A stretch of 28,561 bases of DNA. It comes from Lunatibacter sp038209145 (GTDB lineage Bacteria > Bacteroidota > Bacteroidia > Cytophagales > Cyclobacteriaceae). The DNA is taken from NCBI GenBank assembly GCA_038209145.1, contig JBBQXZ010000033.1, positions 1-28,561 on the forward strand, in the 5' to 3' direction. The notes under the pieces are model-generated. The model had not been told where the DNA came from, searched no databases, and worked only from the letters and a program-made list of their open reading frames with translations. Shown in pieces: positions 9,091 through 16,763 of this stretch. Position numbers and translations under genes: made by a program. Positions within the stretch are counted from its first letter, which is position 1. Every line of letters begins with the position of its first letter.

Positions 9091-10021
9091 ATTCCTTAAA
9101 TTCTTTTGGAAAAATTGAAGCAATTGCAAAAGCCAACTTTACCGGAACTGCATTTCCGATTTGTCTATAAGCAGATGAATTGTTCCCTTCAAATATAAAA
9201 TCAATTGGAAAAGATTGTGTTATTGCCAATTCTCTAACTGACATTCTTCTATGATTTTTTGGATGATGTATAACAACTACTCCACCTTTTTCATCACCTC
9301 TTGCTGTTACAGTCGGTGCTGGTTTATTTGGGTCAATTGCTCTATTTCCTAAATAACCGTTGAATTTTAATTTAAATTTTGAATAAGTGTGATTAATCAA
9401 GTTATGTTCTTCCTCAGGTTCAGGGATATTTTTTAAAGCTTCACCAATTGAAATCCAACTCTTTTTGTCAATAAATAAACTTAAACTTTCATTATGTGTC
9501 GGCTCAGGGTGTTCCAAATCAAAATCAATATCATTTCTTACCCCCAATACTATCACCCGTTCTCTTTTTTGAGGCACACCGTAGTTCGCTGCATTCAAAA
9601 CTTTGTATTTTACCCTATAACCAGCATTTTCAAAGTCTGAAATTATCATTTTAAATATTTTCCCTTTCATCAAGCTTAAAATGCCTTTTACATTCTCAGC
9701 CAAAAAGAATTTTGGTTGCTTATCAACTAAAATTCTTAAAAGTTCAAGATACAGTTTGTTTCTTTCATCGTGTTCACCACGTTTAGAATTTGCAACTGAA
9801 AAACCTTGACAAGGGAAACCTCCTATTAAAATGTCGTGATCAGGAATTTGCTCTGATGAAATTTTTGAAATATCCTCACAAACGATATGGTCGCCAATAT
9901 TTTTACGATATGTTTTTACTGCATCAAGAAAGTTGTCATTAGCCCAAATAATTTCGTGACCAGCTTTAATAAAGCCAAGGTCAAGTCCACCAGCACCAGA
10001 AAAAAGAGAAACTACTTTCAT
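9047..10021 (-). CDS. DNA (cytosine-5) methyltransferase 2 of the R-M operon
   Basis: Transfers methyl from SAM to C5 of cytosine to protect host DNA from the neighbouring nuclease. The 324-residue protein shows the ordered m5C motifs: SLFSGAGGLDLG (I, 5-16), GGFPCQGFS (IV, catalytic Cys71), AENVKG (VI, 108-113), QKRERV (VIII), a short target-recognition region between VIII and IX, TVTARG and RRMSVRE (IX), and YRQIGNAVP (X). It is a close paralogue of the gene just upstream, with motif positions identical through residue ~110. The start ATG overlaps the stop of methyltransferase 1 by four bases (ATGA). The 3' end overlaps the nuclease start. All motifs look intact, so an active enzyme is expected; the target sequence cannot be read from the protein. 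Confidence 0.96.
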   Translation of the reverse strand: MKVVSLFSGAGGLDLGFIKAGHEIIWANDNFLDAVKTYRKNIGDHIVCEDISKISSEQIPDHDILIGGFPCQGFSVANSKRGEHDERNKLYLELLRILVDKQPKFFLAENVKGILSLMKGKIFKMIISDFENAGYRVKYKVLNAANYGVPQKRERVIVLGVRNDIDFDLEHPEPTHNESLSLFIDKKSWISIGEALKNIPEPEEEHNLINHTYSKFKLKFNGYLGNRAIDPNKPAPTVTARGDEKGGVVVIHHPKNHRRMSVRELAITQSFPIDFIFEGNNSSAYRQIGNAVPVKLAFAIASIFPKEFKEYANCKTANKAIPQL

Positions 10022-10941
10022 ACTAATACCGATTCAAGTTCTTTTAATTTATTACCTAAATGTTGTCCGAATAAAACAGGGACTGCATTTCCAACTTGTC
10101 TATACATTGAACCCATTGAACCAACAAATTCAAATTCAATAGGGAATGTTTGAACCAATGCACTCTCGCGGACACTCATTCGTCTGTGATTATTAGGATG
10201 TTGAATTGCACAAACTCCTCCTTTTCCATTTCCTCTTGCAAGAATTGTAGGAGAAGGTTTGTTCGGGTCTGTTTCTCGATGCCCTGTAAAGTTCCTATTG
10301 GTTACTTTATACTTAGAACAAATATGATTTTTCAATTCTGATTTTTGGTCTTCAGGTTCAGGTATTCCATTCAATGCTTTGGAAATGCTGACCCAATTTG
10401 TTTTTTCGTGAGTTGGTTCTGGAAATTGAAAATCCATTTCTTCGGGTAAATCTTTCCGTGTCCCTGCGATAATTACCCTTACTCTTGTTTGAGGAACTCC
10501 ATAATCTGCCGTGTTAAATGTCTTGTATTTTACTCTATATCCCGCATCAGAAAAATCTTTTACAATTTTTTTGATTGCGTTTCCATTATCTAAACTTAAA
10601 ATCCCCCTAACATTTTCAGCAAGGAAATAGTCGGGCTTTTTCCCTTTTATAATTCTATAAAATTCTCTGTATAGCTTATTTCGTTCATCATCAGCGGCTC
10701 TCAACATATTTGCCAGTGAAAATCCCTGACAAGGAAAACCACCAACTACAACATCACAATCTGGTATTTCATCAAGTTTAATTTTTGCAATGTCATTGCA
10801 TACTATATGGTCCCCAATGTTTAACTTGTAAGTCTCGCAACTGTCAGCATCAAAGTCATTTGCCCATATAATTTCGTGACCGGCTTTAATCAAACCCAAA
10901 TCAAGTCCACCTGCACCCGAGAAAAGAGATACTATTTTCAC
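10018..10941 (-). CDS. DNA (cytosine-5) methyltransferase 1 of the R-M operon
   Basis: First of two tandem m5C methyltransferases. The 307-residue product has motif I SLFSGAGGLDLG, motif IV GGFPCQGFS with Cys71, motif VI AENVRG, motif VIII QTRVRV, then a target-recognition segment, motif IX (TILARGNGKGG, RRMSVRE) and motif X YRQVGNAVP. The start is GTG (10941-10939), overlapping the TGA of the controller gene as GTGA, so the three genes are translationally coupled. Similarity to methyltransferase 2 is strong across the N-terminal half and motifs IX-X and lower between VIII and IX, which suggests duplication followed by divergence of target specificity. Paired m5C enzymes usually serve asymmetric sites, one per strand; that is inference here. 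Confidence 0.96.
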   Translation of the reverse strand: MKIVSLFSGAGGLDLGLIKAGHEIIWANDFDADSCETYKLNIGDHIVCNDIAKIKLDEIPDCDVVVGGFPCQGFSLANMLRAADDERNKLYREFYRIIKGKKPDYFLAENVRGILSLDNGNAIKKIVKDFSDAGYRVKYKTFNTADYGVPQTRVRVIIAGTRKDLPEEMDFQFPEPTHEKTNWVSISKALNGIPEPEDQKSELKNHICSKYKVTNRNFTGHRETDPNKPSPTILARGNGKGGVCAIQHPNNHRRMSVRESALVQTFPIEFEFVGSMGSMYRQVGNAVPVLFGQHLGNKLKELESVLV

Positions 10942-11261
10942 AATTTGCTTTTTTGTGCTTTAATGTATTCAACTTGTTTTTCTGCAACCTTTAATACTTG
11001 GTCTGCACAATCCACTTCCGATATCTCGTAAAATATTTTTTCACTTAAATATGGTATCATAAGTGAGTTTTTTTCCAATTCAAAGAAAGCTTCTAACTTC
11101 TGTATTTGGTCTTTTGTAGCCTTTTTTTCATTTCGCTCAATCTTGCTGTAATAGGAAGTGTCAATATCAAGTAAAGCTGCAATCTTCCTAAGAGGTAGTT
11201 GCCTATCCTCTCGCAACTTCCTAATGATGTCACCCGTTTTTTGTAGTATATTGGACTTCAT
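10938..11261 (-). CDS. XRE-family regulator, probable R-M controller (C) protein
   Basis: Small helix-turn-helix DNA-binding protein, 107 residues. The HTH covers about residues 9-65: GDIIRKLREDRQLPLRKIAALL, the recognition helix around DTSYYSKIERN, and a following helix DQIQKLEAFFEL. The C-terminal ~40 residues (VLKVAEKQVEYIKAQ) are helical and may support dimerisation. It is first in the operon, with the next gene starting inside its stop codon (GTGA), which is the usual place for a controller that times methyltransferase and nuclease expression. A strong Bacteroidota-type promoter lies 20-50 bases upstream, with an imperfect palindrome between promoter and ATG that could be its own operator. 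The family is clear; the controller role is inferred from position. Confidence 0.85.
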   Translation of the reverse strand: MKSNILQKTGDIIRKLREDRQLPLRKIAALLDIDTSYYSKIERNEKKATKDQIQKLEAFFELEKNSLMIPYLSEKIFYEISEVDCADQVLKVAEKQVEYIKAQKSKL

Positions 11262-11266
11262 AATTT

Positions 11267-11281
11267 GGAATTAATATGTCC
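11267..11281. promoter_or_regulatory. Imperfect palindrome, candidate operator of the R-M controller
   Basis: The 15-mer GGAATTAATATGTCC has GGA/TCC ends and an AT-rich partly symmetric core. It lies between the predicted -7 box and the controller ATG (11261), where a bound dimer would block the start of transcription. No second copy was seen, and symmetry in AT-rich DNA is cheap, so this is tentative. Confidence 0.25.
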
Positions 11282-11311
11282 AAAAATACAGATTCAAATA
11301 GAATTTTCAAA
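11281..11311 (-). promoter_or_regulatory. Bacteroidota-type promoter of the R-M operon (TTTG-N19-TATTTTTG)
   Basis: Read on the minus strand, TTTG (11311-11308) is followed after exactly 19 bases by TATTTTTG (11288-11281), a full match to the -33/-7 consensus of the primary sigma factor in Bacteroidota (TTTG, N19-21, TAnnTTTG). Transcription would begin near 11275, leaving a leader of only about 15 bases before the controller ATG at 11261. Two TTTGAA copies 13 bases apart overlap the -33 region and could be further regulator contacts. Confidence 0.7.
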
Positions 11312-11382
11312 TTTTTTTAAACATTTTACCAATAAATATTTTCAGTTGCTACTTGTAAGGTGAAAGACTTGCTTGTGTCGGG

Positions 11383-11392
11383 CAAATGTGCC
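11383..11392. repeat. Right copy of 10-bp direct repeat CAAATGTGCC
   Basis: Matches 7834-7843 exactly and in the same orientation; the two copies enclose the whole restriction operon and its promoter. See the left copy for the extended TTGTG similarity. Confidence 0.4.
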
Positions 11393-11502
11393 GGATTGGG
11401 CTGCATTGGGCCTAGGGATGAAATTCTTTTGATTTTGAAGATAGGTTGGTGTTTTTTTCAGTTTTTTTATTTGTTCTCGTCTTTTATGGAATAGATCCAT
11501 AA

Positions 11503-11538
11503 TAAAAAAAAGAGGAAGCTATTGACAGCTTCCCCTTT
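11503..11538 (-). terminator. Rho-independent terminator of katG
   Basis: On the minus strand, 28 bases past the katG stop codon, the arms GGAAGCT and AGCTTCC (plus-strand 11514-11520 and 11527-11533) form a 7-bp stem with a 6-base loop, followed by a run of eight T residues. Outer A/T pairs on either side of a single mismatch lengthen the stem and give the other strand a shorter T-tract, so some two-way activity is possible. Confidence 0.85.
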
Positions 11539-11565
11539 TCTATTTTATTTGGATCGATAATCAAA

Positions 11566-13818
11566 TCAAGCCAGATCAAACCGATCAAGATTCATCACCT
11601 TACTCCAAGCAGCCACGAAGTCATGCACAAATTTCTGCGATCCATCCGAATACGCATATACTTCAGAAATCGCTCTAAGCTCAGAATTGGAGCCGAATAT
11701 CAAATCAACTCGGGTTCCAGTCCACTTCACTTCACCGGTTGCCCGGTTGCTTCCCTCGAATACGTCTTCCCGTTCTGAAATCGACTTCCAGGTGGTACCC
11801 ATATCGAGTAAGTTGACAAAGAAGTCATTGGTAAGCGTTTCAGGGCGCTTGGTAAACACACCGTGTCGGGTATGTCCAAAATTGGTATTCAAAACCCGCA
11901 TACCTCCAACAAGAACCGTCATCTCAGGAGCTGTTAGATTTAGCAATTGTGCTTTGTCCACCAACATTTCCTCAGCCGTTGCTCTGTGCTTCACTTTGAA
12001 ATAGTTTCGGAACGCATCTGCTCCCGGCTCAAGTGCTGCAAAAGATGCAACATCAGTTTGTTCTTTCGTGGCATCGGTTCTCCCAGGAGTGAAAGGAACT
12101 GTCACTTCCACGCCAGCTTTTTTGGCAGCCTGTTCCACACCAACACCGCCGGCTAGTACAATTAGGTCAGCAAGCGATACTTGTTTGCCGGAAGTCTGCG
12201 AACTGTTAAATTCATTTTTGATACCGGTTAAGGCATCCAGTACATTTGCCAACAAACCTGAATGGTTAACTTCCCAATCTTTCTGCGGTGCAAGGGCCAA
12301 ACGTGCTCCGTTTGCTCCACCACGCTTGTCAGAGCCTCGGAAAGTAGAAGCAGATGCCCAAGCGGTAGATACAAATTGGGATATAGATATCCCAGAAGCA
12401 ACAATCTTATCCTTGAGAGCAATAATGTCCTGGTCATCAATTTGACCGTAATTGGCAGTTGGAACGGGATCTTGCCAAATCAATTCTTCTTGAGGAACCT
12501 CTGGTCCCAAATAACGGAAAACTGGCCCCATATCCCTGTGGGTAAGTTTGAACCATGCACGGGCAAAAGCATCTGCAAACTCGTCGGGATTTTCTAGAAA
12601 ATGCCTGGATACTTTCTCATAAGCCGGATCTTCTTTCAAAGCAATGTCCGTGGTCAACATAAACGGAGCATGGCTTATCGAAGGGTCATAGGCATCAGGT
12701 ATTGTACCTGCACCGCCGCCATTTACAGGTTTCCACTGGTGTGCTCCGGCTGGGCTTTTGGTCAATTCCCACTCAAATCCAAACAGGTTTTCAAAATAAT
12801 CATTCCCCCATTTGGTCGGCGTGGTTGTCCAGGCACCTTCAAGACCACTGGTGATGGTATCACCCCCGCGACCTGTACGGTAACTGTTTTTCCAGCCCAT
12901 ACCCATTTCTTCGATCTTTTCACCTTCAGGTTCAACACCTACAAATTCCTTGGGATCAGCAGCTCCGTGGGTCTTACCAAAAGTATGTCCACCTGCAATC
13001 AGCGCAACTGTCTCGTAATCATTCATTGCCATACGACCAAATGTTTCGCGGATGTCATGGGCTGCGCCAATTGGATCAGGCTCGCCCTTTGGTCCTTCTG
13101 GATTTACATAAATAAGCCCCATATGGGATGCGCCAAGAGGTTGCTCCAAAATGCGCTCGCCGTTGCTGCCGCTATATCTTATGTCATCTCCCATCCATTC
13201 ACCTTCGGATCCCCAATAGATATCTTCAGCAGGCTCCCATACGTCTGCGCGTCCACCCGCAAAACCGAAGGTTTCAAAACCCATCGATTCCAAGGCCACG
13301 TTTCCTGCAAGGATCATCAGATCAGCCCAGGAAATTTTCTTCCCGTATTTTTGTTTTATCGGCCAGAGTAAAAGGCGAGCCTTGTCTAGGTTGGCATTAT
13401 CCGGCCAGCTATTTAATGGGGCAAAGCGTTGCGTACCAAAGCCACCACCGCCTCGGCCATCAGAAATCCGGTAAGTACCTGCGCTGTGCCAAGCCATACG
13501 GATCATAAATGGCCCGTAATGACCGTAATCTGCAGGCCACCAATCCTGGGAAGTAGTCAATGTTTCCTCAAGATCTTTTTTTACCGCTGCCAAATCCAAA
13601 CTTTTGAATTCCTCCGCATAGTCAAACGACTCCCCCATTGGGTTCGATAAGGAAGAGTGTTGACGAAGAATGTTTAACTTCAATTGGTTGGGCCACCAAT
13701 CACGGTTTCGGGTACCAGAACCGGCGGTTTTGTGCATTGCGCCTCCGGAGAAGGGACACTTGCTTTCTCCTTTGTTTACATCCGATAATATTGAATCTGC
13801 GCCATTATTATTTTCCAT
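11566..13818 (-). CDS. katG: Catalase-peroxidase KatG
   Basis: Bifunctional haem enzyme that destroys hydrogen peroxide and also acts as a peroxidase. The 750-residue product has both halves typical of the family. The active N-terminal half shows the distal site RMAWHSAGTYR (Arg107, Trp110, His111), GLIYVNPEGP with Tyr237, GRMAMNDYET with Met263 and the proximal haem ligand His278 in IAGGHTFGKTHG; Trp110-Tyr237-Met263 is the Met-Tyr-Trp cross-link needed for catalase activity, and all three residues are present. The C-terminal half repeats the fold without the haem site. The ATG at 13818 fits the family length. It stands alone, with its own terminator, and a match to the OxyR core motif 77-91 bases upstream points to induction by peroxide. 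Confidence 0.98.
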   Translation of the reverse strand: MENNNGADSILSDVNKGESKCPFSGGAMHKTAGSGTRNRDWWPNQLKLNILRQHSSLSNPMGESFDYAEEFKSLDLAAVKKDLEETLTTSQDWWPADYGHYGPFMIRMAWHSAGTYRISDGRGGGGFGTQRFAPLNSWPDNANLDKARLLLWPIKQKYGKKISWADLMILAGNVALESMGFETFGFAGGRADVWEPAEDIYWGSEGEWMGDDIRYSGSNGERILEQPLGASHMGLIYVNPEGPKGEPDPIGAAHDIRETFGRMAMNDYETVALIAGGHTFGKTHGAADPKEFVGVEPEGEKIEEMGMGWKNSYRTGRGGDTITSGLEGAWTTTPTKWGNDYFENLFGFEWELTKSPAGAHQWKPVNGGGAGTIPDAYDPSISHAPFMLTTDIALKEDPAYEKVSRHFLENPDEFADAFARAWFKLTHRDMGPVFRYLGPEVPQEELIWQDPVPTANYGQIDDQDIIALKDKIVASGISISQFVSTAWASASTFRGSDKRGGANGARLALAPQKDWEVNHSGLLANVLDALTGIKNEFNSSQTSGKQVSLADLIVLAGGVGVEQAAKKAGVEVTVPFTPGRTDATKEQTDVASFAALEPGADAFRNYFKVKHRATAEEMLVDKAQLLNLTAPEMTVLVGGMRVLNTNFGHTRHGVFTKRPETLTNDFFVNLLDMGTTWKSISEREDVFEGSNRATGEVKWTGTRVDLIFGSNSELRAISEVYAYSDGSQKFVHDFVAAWSKVMNLDRFDLA

Positions 13819-13863
13819 GTTATTATTTATTTATATGTTCTCAATTTCAAACTGCTAATGTAC

Positions 13864-13871
13864 TAAAAATA
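13864..13871 (-). promoter_or_regulatory. Possible -7 box of katG (TATTTTTA)
   Basis: On the minus strand, TATTTTTA matches TAnnTTTG in all but the last base, about 46 bases before the katG ATG. No TTTG lies 19-21 bases further upstream; the OxyR-like site is found there instead, as would be expected for an activator-dependent promoter. Confidence 0.35.
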
Positions 13872-13894
13872 GTGTGTATATAATTTAATTTTCG

Positions 13895-13909
13895 ATAGAT
13901 AAAATCTAT
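13895..13909 (-). promoter_or_regulatory. OxyR-type operator upstream of katG
   Basis: ATAGATAAAATCTAT is a perfect 6-bp inverted repeat with a 3-base spacer and fits the E. coli OxyR core ATAGnTnnnAnCTAT at every fixed position. It is centred 84 bases before the katG ATG and about 31 bases upstream of a possible -7 box, where an activator would replace a missing -33 box. A second good core at the 7-base OxyR spacing was not found on either side. No oxyR gene is in the window. Confidence 0.55.
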
Positions 13910-14327
13910 GACCGTTGTTCAAATTCAACTTTTGGTACCTTCCATTTGCTGTCTAGCCAAATAAACAAAATCAATATCAACCGTACCTACCAACACCAAT
14001 AATTGGCTCATTTCGATCTTTTTCGGCAGATTACATTTTGGGAATATTACTATCTACAGACTGACTGTAAATGGTTATGGGAGTAAATAGTTGAGGTTTT
14101 TGATGCTGTCTCATTGGTGATTCAAGCAAAAAATCAATGAACCTAACCGCTTTAGGGTTGATCGAATGCTGAATTCCGATCACTAAGTTAAGAAAAAATA
14201 CTACTTGCCACCAATGAAGCAGCTAGTAATTTTATGCTGTGAATTCGTAGACCAAGGGAGAAAAATGCATGAAATAGTTTTAATCCCGAAAAATTGGTGA
14301 CTACCATTATTACAACAATTCCTTAAT

Positions 14328-15662
14328 TTATGCTTCTACATTTGCCGTGAGGGGATTGGATTGGCGGATTAAGCCGTCTGGCAGTTCTCCTTCGGTAGAG
14401 GCTACGACGGTACACACCATGGCATCACCGGTGACATTGACTACCGTTCGGAACATGTCCAATATCCGGTCTGGAGCTAAAATCAGGGCTATGCCTGCAG
14501 CAGGGACATCGATTGATTCCAGTACAATAATCAGCATGATAATGCCTGCTCCAGGTACCCCCGCAGTACCAATAGATGCCAACGTAGCCGTCAGAACGAT
14601 CATCAACTGCTGTGTCAGGGTAAGTTCAAGGCCTAAGGCTTGGGCGATAAACACCGCCGCTACCCCTTGATAAAGGCTGGTTCCGTCCATGTTGATAGTC
14701 GCCCCCAGGGGAAGTACAAAGCTGCTCACTTCTTCGGAAACGCCCAATTCCTCCTCTACTTGCTTCATGGTCACCGGTAAGGTGGCTGAGCTGGAACTGG
14801 TAGAAAATGCAAGCAATTGGGCCGGACGGAGAGCCTTCAAAAAATCCAAATATTTTACTTTTGTAAACAACTTTAAGATCATCGGGTATACAAAGAGAAT
14901 CATGAACAATAATCCAAAAATGACGACTAAGCTGTATTTAAGCAAAGCAAGCAAAAGTGAAATGGCCGAATCCGGATTGTCTCCGGTGATTTCCACGATA
15001 AGGGAAGCCATCAGGGCAAAAACACCATACGGAGCGATGAGCATGATAAATCCCACAATTTTGATAATGACATCATTCAACCCGTCAAAAAAAGCGATCA
15101 CCGGCTGAGCTTTGTTTTTTGGAATCTTAAGAAGAGCAATGCCCACAATGATGGCAAAGAACACAACTTGAAGCATGCTTCCATTGTTGGTTGTGGCTAA
15201 AAAAATATTTTCAGGAACCATGTCTACCAGTGGTTGCAAGGGACTTTGATTCCGTAGGGATTCGGCGGCACTCGTCCTGGTTTCGACATTGTTGTCATAG
15301 AGGGCCATCAAGTTATCCCGCGTATCAAGGGGAAGGCTTTTACCGGGTTTGAAGATATTCACCAGAACTAACCCAAAGGTAACTGCTATAACAGTTGTGA
15401 TCATATAAGCGGTGATGGTCTTTCCGCCTATCCGGCCTAGTTTGGTTACATCCCCCAGGTTGGACACGCCAACGATCAGCGACGCCAATACCAACGGAAC
15501 CGCAATCATTTTCAAAGCATTGATGAAAATGGTACCTATTGGCTTGACATAATCTATAATAAACTCGGGAGAAAGGCCAAATTTGACAACAACAAGTCCC
15601 AAAATGAGGCCCAGAACCAAACCGATTATGATCTGGGTGTGCAAGGGTAATTTTTTTTTCAT
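14328..15662 (-). CDS. Dicarboxylate/amino acid:cation symporter (DAACS, GltP/DctA family)
   Basis: Inner-membrane secondary transporter bringing in glutamate, aspartate or C4-dicarboxylates with sodium or protons. The 444-residue product has about eight membrane segments plus the two re-entrant loops of the family. The serine-rich loop SSSSATLPVTMK is at about residues 285-296, and the substrate/cation motif NMDGTSLYQ at about 322-330, with the conserved LPLGATI just before. A further conserved segment, ALILAPDRILDMFRTVVNVTGDA, near the C-terminus includes the Asp and Asn of the substrate site. It starts with MKKK at 15662, 21 bases after aroC, so it is probably the last gene of a batD-aroC-symporter transcript. 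The exact substrate cannot be told from sequence. Confidence 0.94.
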   Translation of the reverse strand: MKKKLPLHTQIIIGLVLGLILGLVVVKFGLSPEFIIDYVKPIGTIFINALKMIAVPLVLASLIVGVSNLGDVTKLGRIGGKTITAYMITTVIAVTFGLVLVNIFKPGKSLPLDTRDNLMALYDNNVETRTSAAESLRNQSPLQPLVDMVPENIFLATTNNGSMLQVVFFAIIVGIALLKIPKNKAQPVIAFFDGLNDVIIKIVGFIMLIAPYGVFALMASLIVEITGDNPDSAISLLLALLKYSLVVIFGLLFMILFVYPMILKLFTKVKYLDFLKALRPAQLLAFSTSSSSATLPVTMKQVEEELGVSEEVSSFVLPLGATINMDGTSLYQGVAAVFIAQALGLELTLTQQLMIVLTATLASIGTAGVPGAGIIMLIIVLESIDVPAAGIALILAPDRILDMFRTVVNVTGDAMVCTVVASTEGELPDGLIRQSNPLTANVEA

Positions 15663-15683
15663 GTCAGTGGTTGATTGGTAGGA

Positions 15684-16760
15684 TTATAGTTTACTTAGAC
15701 GGTTGAGCAATAGGAAATCTGCCAAAACCAATGCGCACATGGCCTCCACAATAGGTACTGCCCGGGGCACGACACACGGATCGTGCCTTCCTTTGCCGGA
15801 TACCGTTGTAGACTCTCCAGCCTCGTTGACGCTTTCCTGATCTTGCATGATGGTGGCCACTGGCTTAAACGCTACTTTGAAATAAATATCTTCCCCATTG
15901 GAAATTCCTCCCTGTATACCACCTGAATAGTTGGTCCGGGTGCGGATACGGTCCCCATCCTTATAAAAGGCATCGTTGTGTTCCGTTCCCCTCATGCGTA
16001 CGCCTTCAAAGCCACTTCCATATTCGAATCCTTTGACGGCATTGATACTCAGCATAGCGTGTCCGAGAGCGGCATGTAGCCGGTCAAAGACGGGTTCTCC
16101 CAAGCCAGGAGGGACACCTTGTGCAACACAGGACACTATTCCTCCCACGGTGTCTCTTTCTTTTCGGACCTGATCGATGAATTCAATCATTCTTTCGGCC
16201 ACTTCCGGGTCCGGACAGCGGACGATGTTTTTTTCCGACTCCGCAAAATCCAATTGGGAATAATGTTTTTCAAGTTTTATATCGCCGGCTTGGCTGACGT
16301 ATGCGTTTATTTCTACCCCGTAAGCCTTTAGCATCAGTTTCGCCACAGCCCCAGCTGCCACGCGTGCGGCCGTTTCTCGGGCACTGCTTCTTCCACCACC
16401 CCGATAGTCTCTTACCCCATATTTTTCTTGGTAGGTATAGTCTGCATGGGAGGGCCGGAACTTATCGGCTATATGCGTATAATCTTTACTTTTCTGGTCC
16501 GTGTTCAGGATGATAATGGAGATGGGTGTTCCGGTACTTACACCCTCAAATACACCCGAGAGGATTTGAAATTCATCTTCCTCTTTCCGTTGGGTAGTGA
16601 TTTTGGATTGTCCCGGTTTTCTCCGTTGGAGTTCTTGGCGGATAAAGGCCTCATCGATCGGTACTCCTGCCGGGCATCCGTCTATGATGACCCCAAGACC
16701 CTTTCCATGAGATTCACCAAAGGTTGTTATGTTAAATGCTCTTCCAAATGAATTACGCAT
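15684..16760 (-). CDS. aroC: Chorismate synthase AroC
   Basis: Last step of the shikimate pathway: converts 5-enolpyruvylshikimate-3-phosphate to chorismate using reduced FMN, feeding aromatic amino acid, folate and quinone synthesis. All three family signatures are present: TTFGESHGKGLGVIIDGCPAG near the start with His18, DYRGGGRSSARETAARVAAGA in the middle, and GRHDPCVVPRAVPIVEAM near the C-terminus; GGIQGGISNGEDI also matches. The 358-residue length is normal. It begins 3 bases after the batD stop and is followed after 21 bases by the symporter gene. No other aromatic-pathway gene is nearby, so the linkage looks like chance operon membership. Confidence 0.98.
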   Translation of the reverse strand: MRNSFGRAFNITTFGESHGKGLGVIIDGCPAGVPIDEAFIRQELQRRKPGQSKITTQRKEEDEFQILSGVFEGVSTGTPISIIILNTDQKSKDYTHIADKFRPSHADYTYQEKYGVRDYRGGGRSSARETAARVAAGAVAKLMLKAYGVEINAYVSQAGDIKLEKHYSQLDFAESEKNIVRCPDPEVAERMIEFIDQVRKERDTVGGIVSCVAQGVPPGLGEPVFDRLHAALGHAMLSINAVKGFEYGSGFEGVRMRGTEHNDAFYKDGDRIRTRTNYSGGIQGGISNGEDIYFKVAFKPVATIMQDQESVNEAGESTTVSGKGRHDPCVVPRAVPIVEAMCALVLADFLLLNRLSKL

Positions 16761-16763
16761 GAA

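Larger units (their letters stand above)
11262..11565. other. Spacer between the R-M operon promoter and the 3' end of katG
   Basis: About 300 bases without a credible gene. It holds the R-M promoter (11281-11311), the right copy of CAAATGTGCC (11383-11392), a 7-bp inverted repeat TTATGGA-ATAGA-TCCATAA (11484-11502) and the katG terminator (11503-11538). The stretch 11341-11410 is richer in G than the R-M genes (two ATTGGGC copies), which fits the acquired segment ending near 11.39 kb. Nothing else was seen. Confidence 0.6.
13819..14327. other. Spacer between the symporter gene and katG
   Basis: About 510 bases. The katG-proximal 100 bases hold the regulatory sites above. The middle contains a 63-codon minus-strand frame without an early ATG (14031-14222), containing INPKAVRFIDFLLES, whose origin I cannot place. 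A short imperfect hairpin built on AACCTAA and TTAGGGTT lies near 14138-14160. No terminator with a clear T-run was found downstream of the symporter stop at 14328. No credible complete gene was seen. Confidence 0.45.

Noticed and set aside
3543..11261. sbcCD and the R-M operon as one defence system
   Set aside because: They are convergent, differ in base composition and have separate expression signals; sbcCD is an ordinary repair pair.
11566..13818. Long plus-strand frames opposite katG (up to 256 codons)
   Set aside because: They are antisense shadows of a clearly coding gene, with Cys- and Pro-rich products that match no family.
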